Source: CAWCCP01 sp963701245 (lineage in GTDB: Bacteria > Patescibacteriota > Saccharimonadia > Saccharimonadales > UBA4665). From it: a stretch of DNA of 64,000 bases. This document shows positions 18,796 to 27,469 of this stretch, one piece after another. The DNA is taken from positions 1,488,001-1,552,000 of the forward strand of contig OY969576.1 of NCBI GenBank assembly GCA_963701245.1. Direction: 5' to 3'. Each line of letters opens with the position of its first letter. The stretch's first letter is position 1. The notes beneath the pieces are model-generated. The model did not search any database. It was not told the origin of the DNA and saw only the letters and a list, made by a program, of their open reading frames with translations. The position numbers and the translations under genes are program-made.

Positions 18796-19139
18796 ATGGC
18801 GGCCATGAGTGGATCAAGCGACTGGTGGGTAGAGCTCAGCGATACAGATAAAGAGAAGGCGAAACCACAATTCGAAATGGAATATGATATTTCTGAATTA
18901 GAAATGGGTCAATTCTCGCTTGGTACGTTACCCCGTGGCAAAGTACGGTATGCTCAGCCCAAATTTACGAGGAAATGTATCGAACTTTGATAAGTGGTGG
19001 TCTTGTTTTTTGCGATGGTGATTCGGAGAATATCATCATAATGCAGCAGATTGGCTTTAAACTCAAAGCCTACATACAGATCAATGAGAGAGCTGAAAAT
19101 TGGAATGGCATAAGTTACGAGTTTGTAGTTCAAAAATAA
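18796..19139 (+). pseudogene. Probable frameshifted orphan gene
   Basis: Downstream of the IS, an ATG at 18796 opens a frame (SSDWWVELSDTDKEKAKPQF, then ELEMGQFSLGTLPRGKVRY) that stops at 18990. Around 18960 a second frame takes over and reads AQIYEEMYRTLISGGLVF, then AYIQINERAENWNGISYEF, up to TAA 19137-19139. The two halves join smoothly if one or two bases shift near the CAGCCCAAATTT run. I read this as one gene broken by a frameshift, with moderate certainty. No family is recognised. Confidence 0.35.
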
Positions 19140-19312
19140 GATGTACACTGTTTCTATCGAGTAAAAGATGTCGACAAACTCTACATACAACGAACTATAT
19201 ACTATCAACTTAAATGTCCAGGTTCAGATAGATCAGCGCCACTTCTAGAATACAATTAAGGTATCTAGAAGGAGCTTAAGATCATGTACACGGATACAAC
19301 CCGATGAATGCC

Positions 19313-19372
19313 GCTCTTACGAGCAGCGACGCTCATGGGAAGTTTATTCTCGACCACAAGCCTTACGGCTTG
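19313..19372. other. Pair of TTAC-loop hairpins in a gene-free stretch
   Basis: Two perfect hairpins lie close together, each with the loop TTAC: GCTC-TTAC-GAGC (19313-19324) and CAAGCC-TTAC-GGCTTG (19357-19372). The block is more GC-rich than its AT-rich flanks. The stretch 19140-19680 has no convincing coding frame. The hairpins could be the end of a degraded IS200/IS605-type element, which uses such structures, or a small structured RNA. Confidence 0.4.
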
Positions 19373-19414
19373 CGCTCTCGCCTTAGGTAGTAATGGATTG
19401 CTAGAATAGCTCAT

Positions 19415-19464
19415 GTAGCTGTTCTCCTGATTAGTTTTGTCACTTACCAGTGTAGAACAGCTAC
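19415..19464 (+). terminator. Inverted repeat with T-rich tail
   Basis: An 11-base perfect inverted repeat (GTAGCTGTTCT, 19415-19425, and AGAACAGCTAC, 19454-19464) encloses 28 bases and is followed by TTTTAT. It could be a terminator for a transcript covering the hairpins before it, or the end of a mobile element. The loop is large for a terminator. Confidence 0.35.
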
Positions 19465-19680
19465 TTTTATATGTTGCGAAGGTCTTGGACGATTACGTAT
19501 CTATTGAATTTTAATAGAAAAGGTGTTACTATATTGAATACCCTACTGTACCCATACTTATCCAATATATTAGTACAGTTATTGGTAAAGAACTTTATTC
19601 TCTAAATTGGCTATTACGTCTTAATATAAATAATCGTAAAATTCTAGTATTCTAAATATTAATTCGCTGACGCTACAAAT

Positions 19681-20232
19681 ATGATATCCACTGACATTGA
19701 ATCTTTCCCCCAATATTCTACTGGAAATGAGCTTGGTGTTAAATGGGACCCAGTAATAGCTAACGACGTCGGGGATGAATTGCCATGGCCGACAGTGCAA
19801 GCGGATCCAATGGCAATTCTAGATAGTTACGGAAATACTCAGCATCAGGCGATTTTTCTGGATGGCGCATATGCGGCTTGGCCTGACATAGACCAGAGAT
19901 CGCTTGTTTGGTGTGGCTTTCCTGCACGTAGCATCATGAATGCCGCAACTTTTGGCAATAGAAGAGGCACACACGCAGTTCCTACCGAAGAAATGGAAAG
20001 ACCTGGTTTGCTCAGTTATAACCCGGTTAATTATGCTTTTATACGCGGATTTTCGCACGTGCCTGGTGTTATAGCCTTACATAGAGAACATTTGCGTCGA
20101 AACTATGTAGCCGGTGGCAATACAGCTTATAGAGTTAGGCGACACTCGACATTTGATGAAGCCGTCGCTGGGTTCTTAATTGTTAAACAGCTGACAGATG
20201 TGGGTCAAGAAGCTTCTTCGGGAAGACAGTAA
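19681..20232 (+). CDS. Hypothetical protein, 183 aa
   Basis: This soluble 183-residue protein has no recognised domain. It is rich in aromatic and small residues (DGAYAAWPDIDQRSLVWCGF, then PGLLSYNPVNYAFIRGFSHV). It has a basic helix (HREHLRRNYVAGG) and a polar C-terminus. There is no signal peptide or membrane helix and no clear Shine-Dalgarno sequence. It lies between the decayed vapBC/IS3 block and repeat e, so it is probably accessory cargo. Confidence 0.55.
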   Translation: MISTDIESFPQYSTGNELGVKWDPVIANDVGDELPWPTVQADPMAILDSYGNTQHQAIFLDGAYAAWPDIDQRSLVWCGFPARSIMNAATFGNRRGTHAVPTEEMERPGLLSYNPVNYAFIRGFSHVPGVIALHREHLRRNYVAGGNTAYRVRRHSTFDEAVAGFLIVKQLTDVGQEASSGRQ

Positions 20233-20340
20233 TTTTAGGCTTCTATCATAGCCACAACACCTAGTTCTGGGCGTGTGAATAAAGCATTTGCGTTGCTCTA
20301 AAATGCAACTCGATTATCCATGCGCGGCTCACTCCTCCAA

Positions 20341-20405
20341 TCAGTAAGTGCTCAAGCGCTCCTTGCTACAAAAGGTCTTTTGCATCGACCATACCGCTTA
20401 TGTTA
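20341..20405 (+). repeat. tRNA-3'-end-like repeat e (putative attachment site)
   Basis: CAAAAGGTCTTTTGCATC followed by GACCATACCGCTTATGTTA (20387-20405) matches the tRNA-Met end and flank ACCATTCCGCTTATGCTTA with few changes. Its upstream part resembles repeats f and g, which lie next to the other CAT tRNA (CAAAAGTCTTTGCTTCATC in g). Confidence 0.55.
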
Positions 20406-20524
20406 CTTTCGACAATTCGAGCAAAATCTCTTTGAATTAGAACTGCCCACATTGCAGCATAGACATAAAAGCCTCACGATTTGAAGATATTTAATACTTT
20501 TGGGTAGTTTTAAAGGTTTATTTA

Positions 20525-21922
20525 ATGGTAGTATCTCAACATACTATGTCTGCTTATGTTGATACGTTCAATAAAAATTTCCTTCCGGAGCCAAAGGTTT
20601 CTCAGCTCAGAAATATTGGCCTTGAACTTGAATTCCCTATAGTTAAAAATAACGGCTTTGCCGTCGACTACCAGACTATATTAAAATTGTTTGCTTGGCT
20701 CGAGGAAAAAGGCTGGAAAGCCACTTCTGACACCGGAACTGGCGAAATAGTCGAAATGTCAAAATCTATTACTAACGGACATGGAAGATTTGGCTTTGAA
20801 AAAACGGTCATAGGTACTGACGTTGGATATTGCACTATAGAAGTGGCCCTCACTCCTCATAATAATTTGTTTGTCGCGGAAGAGTGCTGGAAGCATATCA
20901 AAGATTTACTGCTTGAATTTTTTTCGCAAGAAAATTGTCATATGCTAGGATATGGCATCCAGCCACTTTCACCTCCTACGCATGACCTTGTCGCAAACAA
21001 AGGGCGCTACAAGTTCTTTGAACAAGATTCCTTGAACCGAGTCATCGACCAAAGACAAGGCCAGGATTTATCTGTTTTTGCAATCAGCGCCTCCAGCCAG
21101 TGCCATATCGATGTCTACAAAGAAGAAGCGATCATATCAGTAAATGTCATGAACGGTTTAGCACCGTTACTCAGCGCACTGACTGCCAACTCTCCAATCT
21201 GGCAAGGCAAAACGGACGATGAATGGCTTGATGTGCGTGAAATATTCTGGGATAAAAGCTGGAGTAATCGTATAGAACAAGTTGGCATTCCGGAAATATT
21301 TATTAATGATGCCGACTACGTTGATCGTTTAGGTCAATTCCGACCCCTAATGGTAAAAAGAGGTGATGAATATATTAAAATACTCCATCACAAAACGTTT
21401 AATGACTTTTTAGATGCCAAAGAGAGCGAAGGCCAAACTGTTGACGGAAAAATCCTGAAGCTGATAAGTTTACCTGAAGACATTCGTATGCAGAGCGGGT
21501 TTGCCTGGTGGCAAGCACGTCTCGCACCTGAATATGGCACATTAGAGGTACGGCCTTGTAGCCAACAACCTGGAAATGCCACTCTAGGTATTGCTGCTCT
21601 CATGCTTGGTTTAGTAGAAAATCTGGAAGAGGCGCAGAGGTTGTACGCCAAACATACATTGGCCAATTGGCGTAAATTGCGATTTGATGTGCTTCGACAT
21701 GGACTCAGCGCTACGATAAACGGAAATTCAATTCTCCCACTGATAGAAAATGTACTCCAGATTGCAAACGTTGGTTTGCAAAAAAGAAAATTAGGCGAAG
21801 AAGTTTTCTTGAGCGTACTTGAGCAAAGAGCCCATGAAATGCTTACGGTGGCCGACAAAGTTAAGACAGTTTTTGATAAAAATAATCTACAAGCTTTTTT
21901 TGATTTAGTCGAAATTCGATAG
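20525..21922 (+). CDS. GCS2-type carboxylate-amine ligase (glutamate-cysteine ligase-like)
   Basis: The protein matches the GCS2 / plant-type glutamate-cysteine ligase group (465 aa), which joins the gamma-carboxyl of glutamate to an amine using ATP. Family signatures are seen in order: NIGLELEFPIV, SDTGTGEIVEMS, TIEVALTPHNNL, MLGYGIQPLSPP, SASSQCHIDVYKEEA, LTANSPIW, and GTLEVRPCSQQPG. Gamma-glutamylcysteine is unusual for a CPR bacterium, so the true substrate may differ (EgtA-like or a peptide-modifying ligase). No glutathione synthetase is nearby. The internal ATG at residue 8 is an alternative start. Confidence 0.8.
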   Translation: MVVSQHTMSAYVDTFNKNFLPEPKVSQLRNIGLELEFPIVKNNGFAVDYQTILKLFAWLEEKGWKATSDTGTGEIVEMSKSITNGHGRFGFEKTVIGTDVGYCTIEVALTPHNNLFVAEECWKHIKDLLLEFFSQENCHMLGYGIQPLSPPTHDLVANKGRYKFFEQDSLNRVIDQRQGQDLSVFAISASSQCHIDVYKEEAIISVNVMNGLAPLLSALTANSPIWQGKTDDEWLDVREIFWDKSWSNRIEQVGIPEIFINDADYVDRLGQFRPLMVKRGDEYIKILHHKTFNDFLDAKESEGQTVDGKILKLISLPEDIRMQSGFAWWQARLAPEYGTLEVRPCSQQPGNATLGIAALMLGLVENLEEAQRLYAKHTLANWRKLRFDVLRHGLSATINGNSILPLIENVLQIANVGLQKRKLGEEVFLSVLEQRAHEMLTVADKVKTVFDKNNLQAFFDLVEIR

Positions 21923-21981
21923 AAATATACTATGGTTCTTATCGCTTTTCTTACTCAGCATGTGTGATTAACATAGATGAT

Positions 21982-22469
21982 TTACACGATCATTCCCTCA
22001 GCTCCTGGCGCAAAATGCCTGAGTGGTTCTGGGATGGTTTGCTCTCCTCGTAGACTCACCATCGCAATCGTTTTTACGATAAGTACGTCACGTCTTAAAC
22101 TGGCATCTCTAAAATCACGTATATCCAGCTCGGCACGAATATTGGATGTATCGCTCGTTAATGGCTGGGTATGATTATGAATACCAAATGAGCTGAATAT
22201 GCCTGGTCGGCCATTATTCACGGCCTCCAGCCAGTCGTTATGAAACGCAACATCCATTTCATCCAGAATGCGTTCTTTCGTCCATATGTGGTTCGATTCT
22301 ACGTATTCACTTAATGCTGTTTGCGGCATAAGCGGACGAGGTCCAACAACACTCATAATCCCGCTTCTGACTAAATTAAGTTGTGCGATCTCATCTAGTC
22401 CCCTAGCGCGAAACTCCCTGCCCCAACCGTCAAAAACTTTACCCTCATTGTTTGTAGTCGTGTAGTCAG
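21982..22469 (-). pseudogene. Sugar-transferase-like protein (WcaJ/PglC family), C-terminal part
   Basis: This half has the polyprenyl-phosphate sugar-transferase signature: FDGWGREFRARGLDEIAQLN (with the catalytic Asp-Glu pair) then SGIMSVVGPRPLMP. An unusually polar C-terminal extension follows. The upstream part of the gene lies at 23111-23364, beyond an IS200 element, so the gene is interrupted. The junction falls just before SDYTTTNNEG. Confidence 0.75.
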
Positions 22470-23112
22470 ACACCACCGGTCAAGCCGGTGGCTTGCTGAA
22501 TGGGGTTGCCTCAAAGGCAATGGTTGCCCCGCTATGTTAGTTAGTGGATGTTAGAACGCACCTTGCGCCGAAGATTGCGCATCGTCGATCTCTTGTTCCC
22601 GGATGTATTTCCGTATCTTCTGTTCGTCATAGCCAACCGTCGAGATGGCGTAGCCTCTGGCCCAGAAATGTTCGCCCGTGTAGTTCCGCTGTTTGCCGCC
22701 AAATTCCCGGGCAATCGCAATGGCCGATTTGCCTTTCAGAAATCCAATCACTGAACTGACCGAATACTTCGGTGGCACCTCGACCAGCATGTGGACATGG
22801 TCGGGCATAAGATGCCCCTCCAGGATTTTACAATCCTTCTGCTCGGCCAGAGCATGGAAGATTTGACCAAGTCTGGGACGGATCTCACCATAGAGCCGTC
22901 TCTTTCTCCCTTTAGGGATGAAGACCAGGTGGTACTTACAATCCCATTTTGAATGGGCTAGACTATGATAGTCTTCAGATGATGACATATGTAGGTTTCC
23001 TTTCCGGGGCAACCATACAGACAGAATAAGCCAGGCTGACGCCTGGCTTATTTATTTGGGGATAGAGGTTAAAGGTCGAACCTTTTCGAGTCACACTGGT
23101 AGAACCAGTGGA
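22470..23112 (-). mobile_element. IS200-type insertion sequence
   Basis: One tyrosine (Y1) transposase gene is bordered by hairpins in place of inverted repeats. On the tail side there is CCACCGG-TCAAG-CCGGTGG (22473-22491). On the head side there are a 12-base-pair hairpin AATAAGCCAGGC-TGAC-GCCTGGCTTATT (23025-23052) and CACTGGT-AGA-ACCAGTG (23094-23110). A strong hairpin ahead of the gene is typical of IS200, where it stops read-through transcription. The element splits a sugar-transferase-like gene. Exact ends are uncertain by a few bases. Confidence 0.85.
22551..23012 (-). CDS. tnpA: IS200 transposase TnpA (Y1 HUH)
   Basis: This small single-strand-specific transposase has the HUH motif in HLMPDHVHMLV and the catalytic tyrosine in the helix QKIRKYIREQE. 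KWDCKYHLVFIPKGRKRRLY is the standard N-terminal signature. Length 153 aa fits; the internal ATG at 22988 (MSSSEDYH) is the more likely start. There is no associated TnpB. Confidence 0.95.
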   Translation of the reverse strand: MPRKGNLHMSSSEDYHSLAHSKWDCKYHLVFIPKGRKRRLYGEIRPRLGQIFHALAEQKDCKILEGHLMPDHVHMLVEVPPKYSVSSVIGFLKGKSAIAIAREFGGKQRNYTGEHFWARGYAISTVGYDEQKIRKYIREQEIDDAQSSAQGAF

Positions 23113-23364
23113 TTACCTGTTGGGATATTTAGGTGATAGAAAAGGGATATCCGACTGGCCAATTCTTGCTTCATGGGTAACTAACGGGCGAGGGTTAACA
23201 CCCTCTTCTCTTTCACCTCTCAAATGATTGGCGACTAAAAACCGAACATACAGCTGTACTGGGGAAAGGCCATTTGCCATTGCCAAATCAAAAGCACGTT
23301 TAATTGTAGACTGGACATAGTCAGGACCTTTTTCATAAATATTCCACTTATTAAACAATATCAC
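23111..23364 (-). pseudogene. Sugar-transferase-like protein, N-terminal part
   Basis: The frame MILFNKWNIYEKG... contains STIKRAFDLAMANG and RIGQSDIPFLSPKY, which align with the KRxFD and RvGxxgxPFxxyKfRTM motifs of WcaJ/PglC enzymes. It stops at the border of the IS200 element. The hydrophobic re-entrant helix that normally follows KRxFD is missing: SPVQLYVRFLVANHLRGE is short and polar. Even before disruption this would have been an unusual, perhaps soluble, relative. Confidence 0.7.
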
Positions 23365-23453
23365 GTTGTCATTTACAACTTTTGCTCACAATCATCCAGA
23401 ATCAGAACTACTAACCACATCATATTGGCGAGTACGTTTGCTATGATGAAGGT

Positions 23454-23768
23454 ATGTCTACTTTTATAAAGGTCGAGATTAGTGCCGAAACAAAACAGCA
23501 AGCAGATGACATTTTAAATGTGCTTTTAGAAAATAAACTTGTAGCCGGCAGTATTCTTACTAATGCGCCTTCTCGTTTCTGGTGGAAGGGTCAGGTATTA
23601 GACATGGAATACTTTACCCTATCAGCATTTAGTCTCTCACAGCATCAAGAAGCAATCATAGAGCAAGTAAAGGCTCTTACAACAGAGGAAGTACCAATGG
23701 TTTGGTTTTGGGAAATCAATGGCAATATCGAACTACTAGATTGGATAACAGCTTCCTGTGCTTCCTAA
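23454..23768 (+). CDS. cutA: CutA1-like protein
   Basis: The 104-residue protein fits the CutA1 fold, a trimeric ferredoxin-like protein linked to divalent-metal tolerance. Aligned features are KVEISAETKQQADDILNVLL, LVAGSILTNAPSRFWWKGQV (family: xxSxYrWkGk), and EEVPMVWFWEINGNIELLDW (family: EVPEIxxxxIxxGnxxYLxWi). It stands alone in the accessory region, divergent from the split sugar-transferase gene. Confidence 0.75.
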   Translation: MSTFIKVEISAETKQQADDILNVLLENKLVAGSILTNAPSRFWWKGQVLDMEYFTLSAFSLSQHQEAIIEQVKALTTEEVPMVWFWEINGNIELLDWITASCAS

Positions 23769-23880
23769 TACGAATACATGTTGTGCTTGCATATAAAGCC
23801 ACTGTAAAACAATTAGTTTAGCTTACATTTGACTTATGTACCTATGCAGTTTACTGTACTCTTAAGAAAAGGGGCTCGAG

Positions 23881-24309
23881 ATGGCAGATCTTACTGAGTA
23901 TTCACGGACAGTGATTGCCGAAGGCTTGAATAGCGAACAACTAAGACAAGCTCTGACGGCCATGATAATGGCAGGCACGGTGAACTGTATTGGAACACCT
24001 TCTCGAGAAGAAGCACTCGCTCCAAGTGTAGATTCAGTGGATGGCGTACTTAGTGTATTATGCGGATTTGTTATGGTCGGCTCCGAAGGATTAACTGTGG
24101 ATGCAACTCTCGCTGTCGCCCAAAGAGGTCCTGCGTCCGCCGATGGACATCCCTTATACGATTTGGCAACACTATCAATACCAATGGCCGAAAACTATTT
24201 AGGTGTCGACAGAGCTGAAGTTGCCCAAGTATACGGCGCAGGGACCGCTACGCCAATGCCAGCAGAGACATTTGAGTCCTTGCTAGTGCAGCTTGGTAAC
24301 AGTGAGTAG
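23881..24309 (+). CDS. Hypothetical protein, 142 aa
   Basis: A soluble, acidic 142-residue protein with no recognised domain. The first half has a helix (EQLRQALTAMIMAGTVNC) and the second half is rich in Ala, Glu and Pro. An AAAAGGGG purine stretch lies about 8 bases before the ATG, which supports expression. In composition it resembles the orphans at 19681 and 40962. It sits in the accessory region between cutA and a phosphatase-like gene. Confidence 0.6.
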   Translation: MADLTEYSRTVIAEGLNSEQLRQALTAMIMAGTVNCIGTPSREEALAPSVDSVDGVLSVLCGFVMVGSEGLTVDATLAVAQRGPASADGHPLYDLATLSIPMAENYLGVDRAEVAQVYGAGTATPMPAETFESLLVQLGNSE

Positions 24310-24513
24310 AAAATTGGATCAAATTCGATAGTGAAGTCATAAGCCACTTCAAAAGTTACGTTAATACTACGCAGGCAATAGTAAACGATGTTACTGCTGA
24401 GGCAATAAATATCGGATCATCTATGTACTTTTTATACTACTTAATTAGCTTCCTGACGCACACCAAATCCAATTTGTGACTATGCAATCTCTCCCGTCTG
24501 CTATTATTTTTTC

Positions 24514-25059
24514 ATGAAGGTATATGTCGTCCGTCACGGAGAAACAAACTATACAATTGAAAGTCGCCATAATTCCGACCCGTCTATCGACGTACATTTA
24601 ACCTCTGAAGGTATCGAGCAAGCAAATAAAGTGGCCCACTATTTTAAGGATCTTTCTCTAAACCGTGTCTTTATATCCGAACTTCTTCGTACTAAACAAA
24701 CCGCTGATATCATAAATAAATTTCACCATGCACCAATCACAGTTGATGCCCGATTAAATGACAACCGCTCAGGTTTTGAAAGTCAAGTTGACGCATTATA
24801 CGAGGAAGCTATGCGGCACGTATCCGACCGATGGACGGCTAAGTTTAATGATGGCGAATCGCTGCACGATGTACAACTCAGAGTGAAAAGCTTTATAGCC
24901 GATTTGGAAAAGCAGCATTTTACGAACACCATGATAGTTACATCAAGAACCATAGCTCAAATGTTTAACATCTGCATGAACAAATTACCGGTCAGTGATT
25001 TTGACTCCATATACATTCAAACTGGTGAGTGGATCACGCTTACCGTCCCAACACATTAA
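24514..25059 (+). CDS. Histidine-phosphatase (phosphoglycerate-mutase-like) family protein lacking the second His
   Basis: Residues 5-11 carry the catalytic VRHGETN motif, and SELLRTKQTADII (about 55-67) is the second family motif. In this superfamily a second catalytic His occurs late, in a 'VxHGG' context. Here the position reads MIVTSRTIAQM, so His is replaced by Ser. The protein may be a non-catalytic or altered member. Length 181 aa is typical. It is convergent with ribD and ends 17 bases before it. Confidence 0.8.
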   Translation: MKVYVVRHGETNYTIESRHNSDPSIDVHLTSEGIEQANKVAHYFKDLSLNRVFISELLRTKQTADIINKFHHAPITVDARLNDNRSGFESQVDALYEEAMRHVSDRWTAKFNDGESLHDVQLRVKSFIADLEKQHFTNTMIVTSRTIAQMFNICMNKLPVSDFDSIYIQTGEWITLTVPTH

Positions 25060-25076
25060 TAGGACTACTGTCGTTT

Positions 25077-26201
25077 TTATGAACCGTTAGAAGATAAAAC
25101 TGCAGAATCTCTGTGGGGATAGCCAGTAATTAAAAAATTGTCATTAAATCGTTTGAACGTCACGTCTTGCAGCCTTATCGCGTTGCTCATTTCTGTTTTA
25201 CCGTCTCCACCAATATGGCTTGCTTTTGCACCACCAATAATTACAGGGGCGTAGAACGCATACACTTTATCGACCAGCATATCATCGATAAAGCTACCAA
25301 TTATCGTACCTCCGCCTTCAACGAACACACTGATTATATTCATCGTGTGAAGTTTCTTCATTAAAACATTAAGGGGGATGAAACTGCCTTTGAAAACAAC
25401 GACCTCAAAACCTTGCTGCTGATAATAATGTACTTTTTCTGATGGTGCTCGCGTTGTCGTGACCAGCAATACGTTTGAGTCCCTTAAAACCTGGGCATCC
25501 CTTGAAAGACGAAGCCTGGAATCAAGAATGATTCGTAATGGATCCTTGGCTGATTTATGACGAACACCTAAATGTGGATCATCGTGAAGCGCCGTTTTTG
25601 AACCAACCAATATAGCTTGGTACTCTGCACGTAAGCGTCGAGCATACTCTCGGGCCGAATCATTTGTTATCCAACTGGAGTCCCCAGTCTTTGTAGCCAT
25701 TTTTCCATCCAAACTGGAGGCAAATTTTATCGCAATAAAAGGCCTTCCTTTTTGATGGAAACTAAAAAAACATTCGTTTAGTTCTTTTGCTTCCTGGGCA
25801 AATATACCCAAACTAAACTCAATATTGGCAGCTTTCAGTTGATCCCTCCCTTGACCGTGAACAGCCGGATTTGGGTCTAATGTAGAACATACAACGCGTT
25901 GGATACCAGCTTTAATAATCGCGTCCGTACAAGGGGGAGTCTTACCTAGGTGGGAACAGGGCTCTAGGTTGACATACAATGTTGCCCCACGTGGATCTGA
26001 AGTGCAGGACTTTAAAGCAACGACTTCGGCATGTTCGGTGCCCGCACGACGGTGATGCCCTTGACCGATTACTTTTCCTTTTTTAACAATGACCGCTCCT
26101 ACCATAGGGTTTGGATTGGTCCACCCCCTACCTTTTGTCGCCAGTTTCAGTGTCTCGGCAATATACAACTCGTCTGAAGATGCCGCGACCGTCGGTTGCA
26201 T
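25077..26201 (-). CDS. ribD: RibD: bifunctional pyrimidine deaminase / reductase of riboflavin synthesis
   Basis: RibD deaminates the GTP cyclohydrolase II product and reduces its ribose. The N-terminal deaminase domain has the zinc motif HAEVVAL (about residue 50) and PCSHLGKTPPC (about 83-93). The C-terminal reductase domain has RPFIAIKFASSLDGKMAT and FVEGGGTIIGSF. Length 374 aa is complete. Its ATG overlaps the ribBA stop, so the two are one operon under the FMN riboswitch. No ribE or ribH is present nearby. Confidence 0.95.
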   Translation of the reverse strand: MQPTVAASSDELYIAETLKLATKGRGWTNPNPMVGAVIVKKGKVIGQGHHRRAGTEHAEVVALKSCTSDPRGATLYVNLEPCSHLGKTPPCTDAIIKAGIQRVVCSTLDPNPAVHGQGRDQLKAANIEFSLGIFAQEAKELNECFFSFHQKGRPFIAIKFASSLDGKMATKTGDSSWITNDSAREYARRLRAEYQAILVGSKTALHDDPHLGVRHKSAKDPLRIILDSRLRLSRDAQVLRDSNVLLVTTTRAPSEKVHYYQQQGFEVVVFKGSFIPLNVLMKKLHTMNIISVFVEGGGTIIGSFIDDMLVDKVYAFYAPVIIGGAKASHIGGDGKTEMSNAIRLQDVTFKRFNDNFLITGYPHRDSAVLSSNGS

Positions 26202-27442
26202 TATAAACTCGTCAGTCGATGGCCCAGTTTATGTTTTTTCGTAAGCAAATAGTCGATGTTTGATACATTTGGAGGGGTTTCTAGCGGAATTGTGCTATGG
26301 ATCTTTACTCCGAGCCGGCGTAATTCGTTTTCTTTTTCAGGGTTATTCGTTAACAGATCGATTTCATGAATGTTCAGTTCTTCCAATATTTCAGCGGCTA
26401 TTGAGTAGCTTCTGGCATCTATCGGCAGCCCCAGCATGTGATTAGCTTCGACAGTATCATAACCTTGGTCTTGTAAGGCATAAGCTTTTATTTTGTTTGC
26501 CAAGCCAATGCCTCGTCCCTCTTGGTTCAAGTATATAATTAAACCATATCCGTTATCTTGAATTAATGACATGCTTTGATGAAGTTGCGCGTTACAGTCA
26601 CAACGTAGCGACGAGAGAGTGTCACCTGTAAAACACTGGGAATGCAAGCGAGTTAATACCGGTTTCTTTTGGGCCTCATCTTTTCCATGAACTAACGCGA
26701 CATGCTCCCTACCATCTAATATCGACTTGTACACATACATCTCAAACTGTCCATATTTTGTTGGCAGTGTTGCATGGGCTTCCGAAATAAGTGTTTTACT
26801 TGGTTTTTTTCTATTAAGCGGGTGTAACTTTCGGTACTTAATTAAATCGGCAATGGCGACGATTAAACAATCGTGCTGTTCGGCAAATTCCTGAAGATAC
26901 GGCAAATTACCAGGAACACCTTCATCATTTAAGACTTCACAAATCACGCCGCACGGTGGCAGACCCGCCAATTCCGCAAACTCGATAGCAGCTTCAGTAT
27001 GACCAGCTCTTTCCACTACACCACCGTCAGATGCTAATAGCGGAAATATATGACCAGGTCGGGCTAAATCTGATGGTTTGGTGTCTGGCGATGCCAACAA
27101 TGTAATAGTTTTTGCTCGATCTTCGGCTGATATGCCATGATCTGTAACTTCTTTTGCATCGACTGTTAAAGTAAAGTTGCAACCATGCGACTCTGTATTT
27201 TGACCAGGCTCTAGCATAAGTGGCAACTCTAAGCGTCGAGCATAATCTCTTGAAATTGGAACACACACTAGTCCTCGACAACTGAGCATCACGTTCACTT
27301 TCTCAGTAGTGACACCTGATGCAGCAAAAAACAGGTCCCCCTGATTTTCCCTAGTTGGCTCATCAACAATAATGAGTAGCTTACCAGCTTTTACATGCTC
27401 AATAGCTTCGGGAATTGTGCAGAAATCTTTCTTTCTTGTAAT
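26201..27442 (-). CDS. ribBA: RibBA: DHBP synthase / GTP cyclohydrolase II, probable ATT start
   Basis: The N-terminal domain makes 3,4-dihydroxy-2-butanone 4-phosphate and the C-terminal domain opens GTP. A GTG at 27298 would cut off the essential DHBP loop. Extending in frame to an ATT at 27440-27442, preceded by AGAGGA at 7 bases, restores IPEAIEHVKAGKLLIIVDEP and TRENQGDLFF, for a full-length 413 aa. No ATG, GTG or TTG exists in this extension before the upstream stop. The usual RENEGD reads RENQGD. RAGHTEA is intact, and the GTP cyclohydrolase has CFTGDTLSSLRCDC (zinc) and NQEGRGIGL. Confidence 0.9.
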   Translation of the reverse strand: MTRKKDFCTIPEAIEHVKAGKLLIIVDEPTRENQGDLFFAASGVTTEKVNVMLSCRGLVCVPISRDYARRLELPLMLEPGQNTESHGCNFTLTVDAKEVTDHGISAEDRAKTITLLASPDTKPSDLARPGHIFPLLASDGGVVERAGHTEAAIEFAELAGLPPCGVICEVLNDEGVPGNLPYLQEFAEQHDCLIVAIADLIKYRKLHPLNRKKPSKTLISEAHATLPTKYGQFEMYVYKSILDGREHVALVHGKDEAQKKPVLTRLHSQCFTGDTLSSLRCDCNAQLHQSMSLIQDNGYGLIIYLNQEGRGIGLANKIKAYALQDQGYDTVEANHMLGLPIDARSYSIAAEILEELNIHEIDLLTNNPEKENELRRLGVKIHSTIPLETPPNVSNIDYLLTKKHKLGHRLTSL

Positions 27443-27469
27443 TGTCGTTTCCTCTTACAATTGCTTTGC

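Noticed and set aside
18954..19208. 84-aa minus-strand frame downstream of the IS3 element
   Set aside because: It is antisense to the more convincing split frame ending at 19139 and has no start signal.
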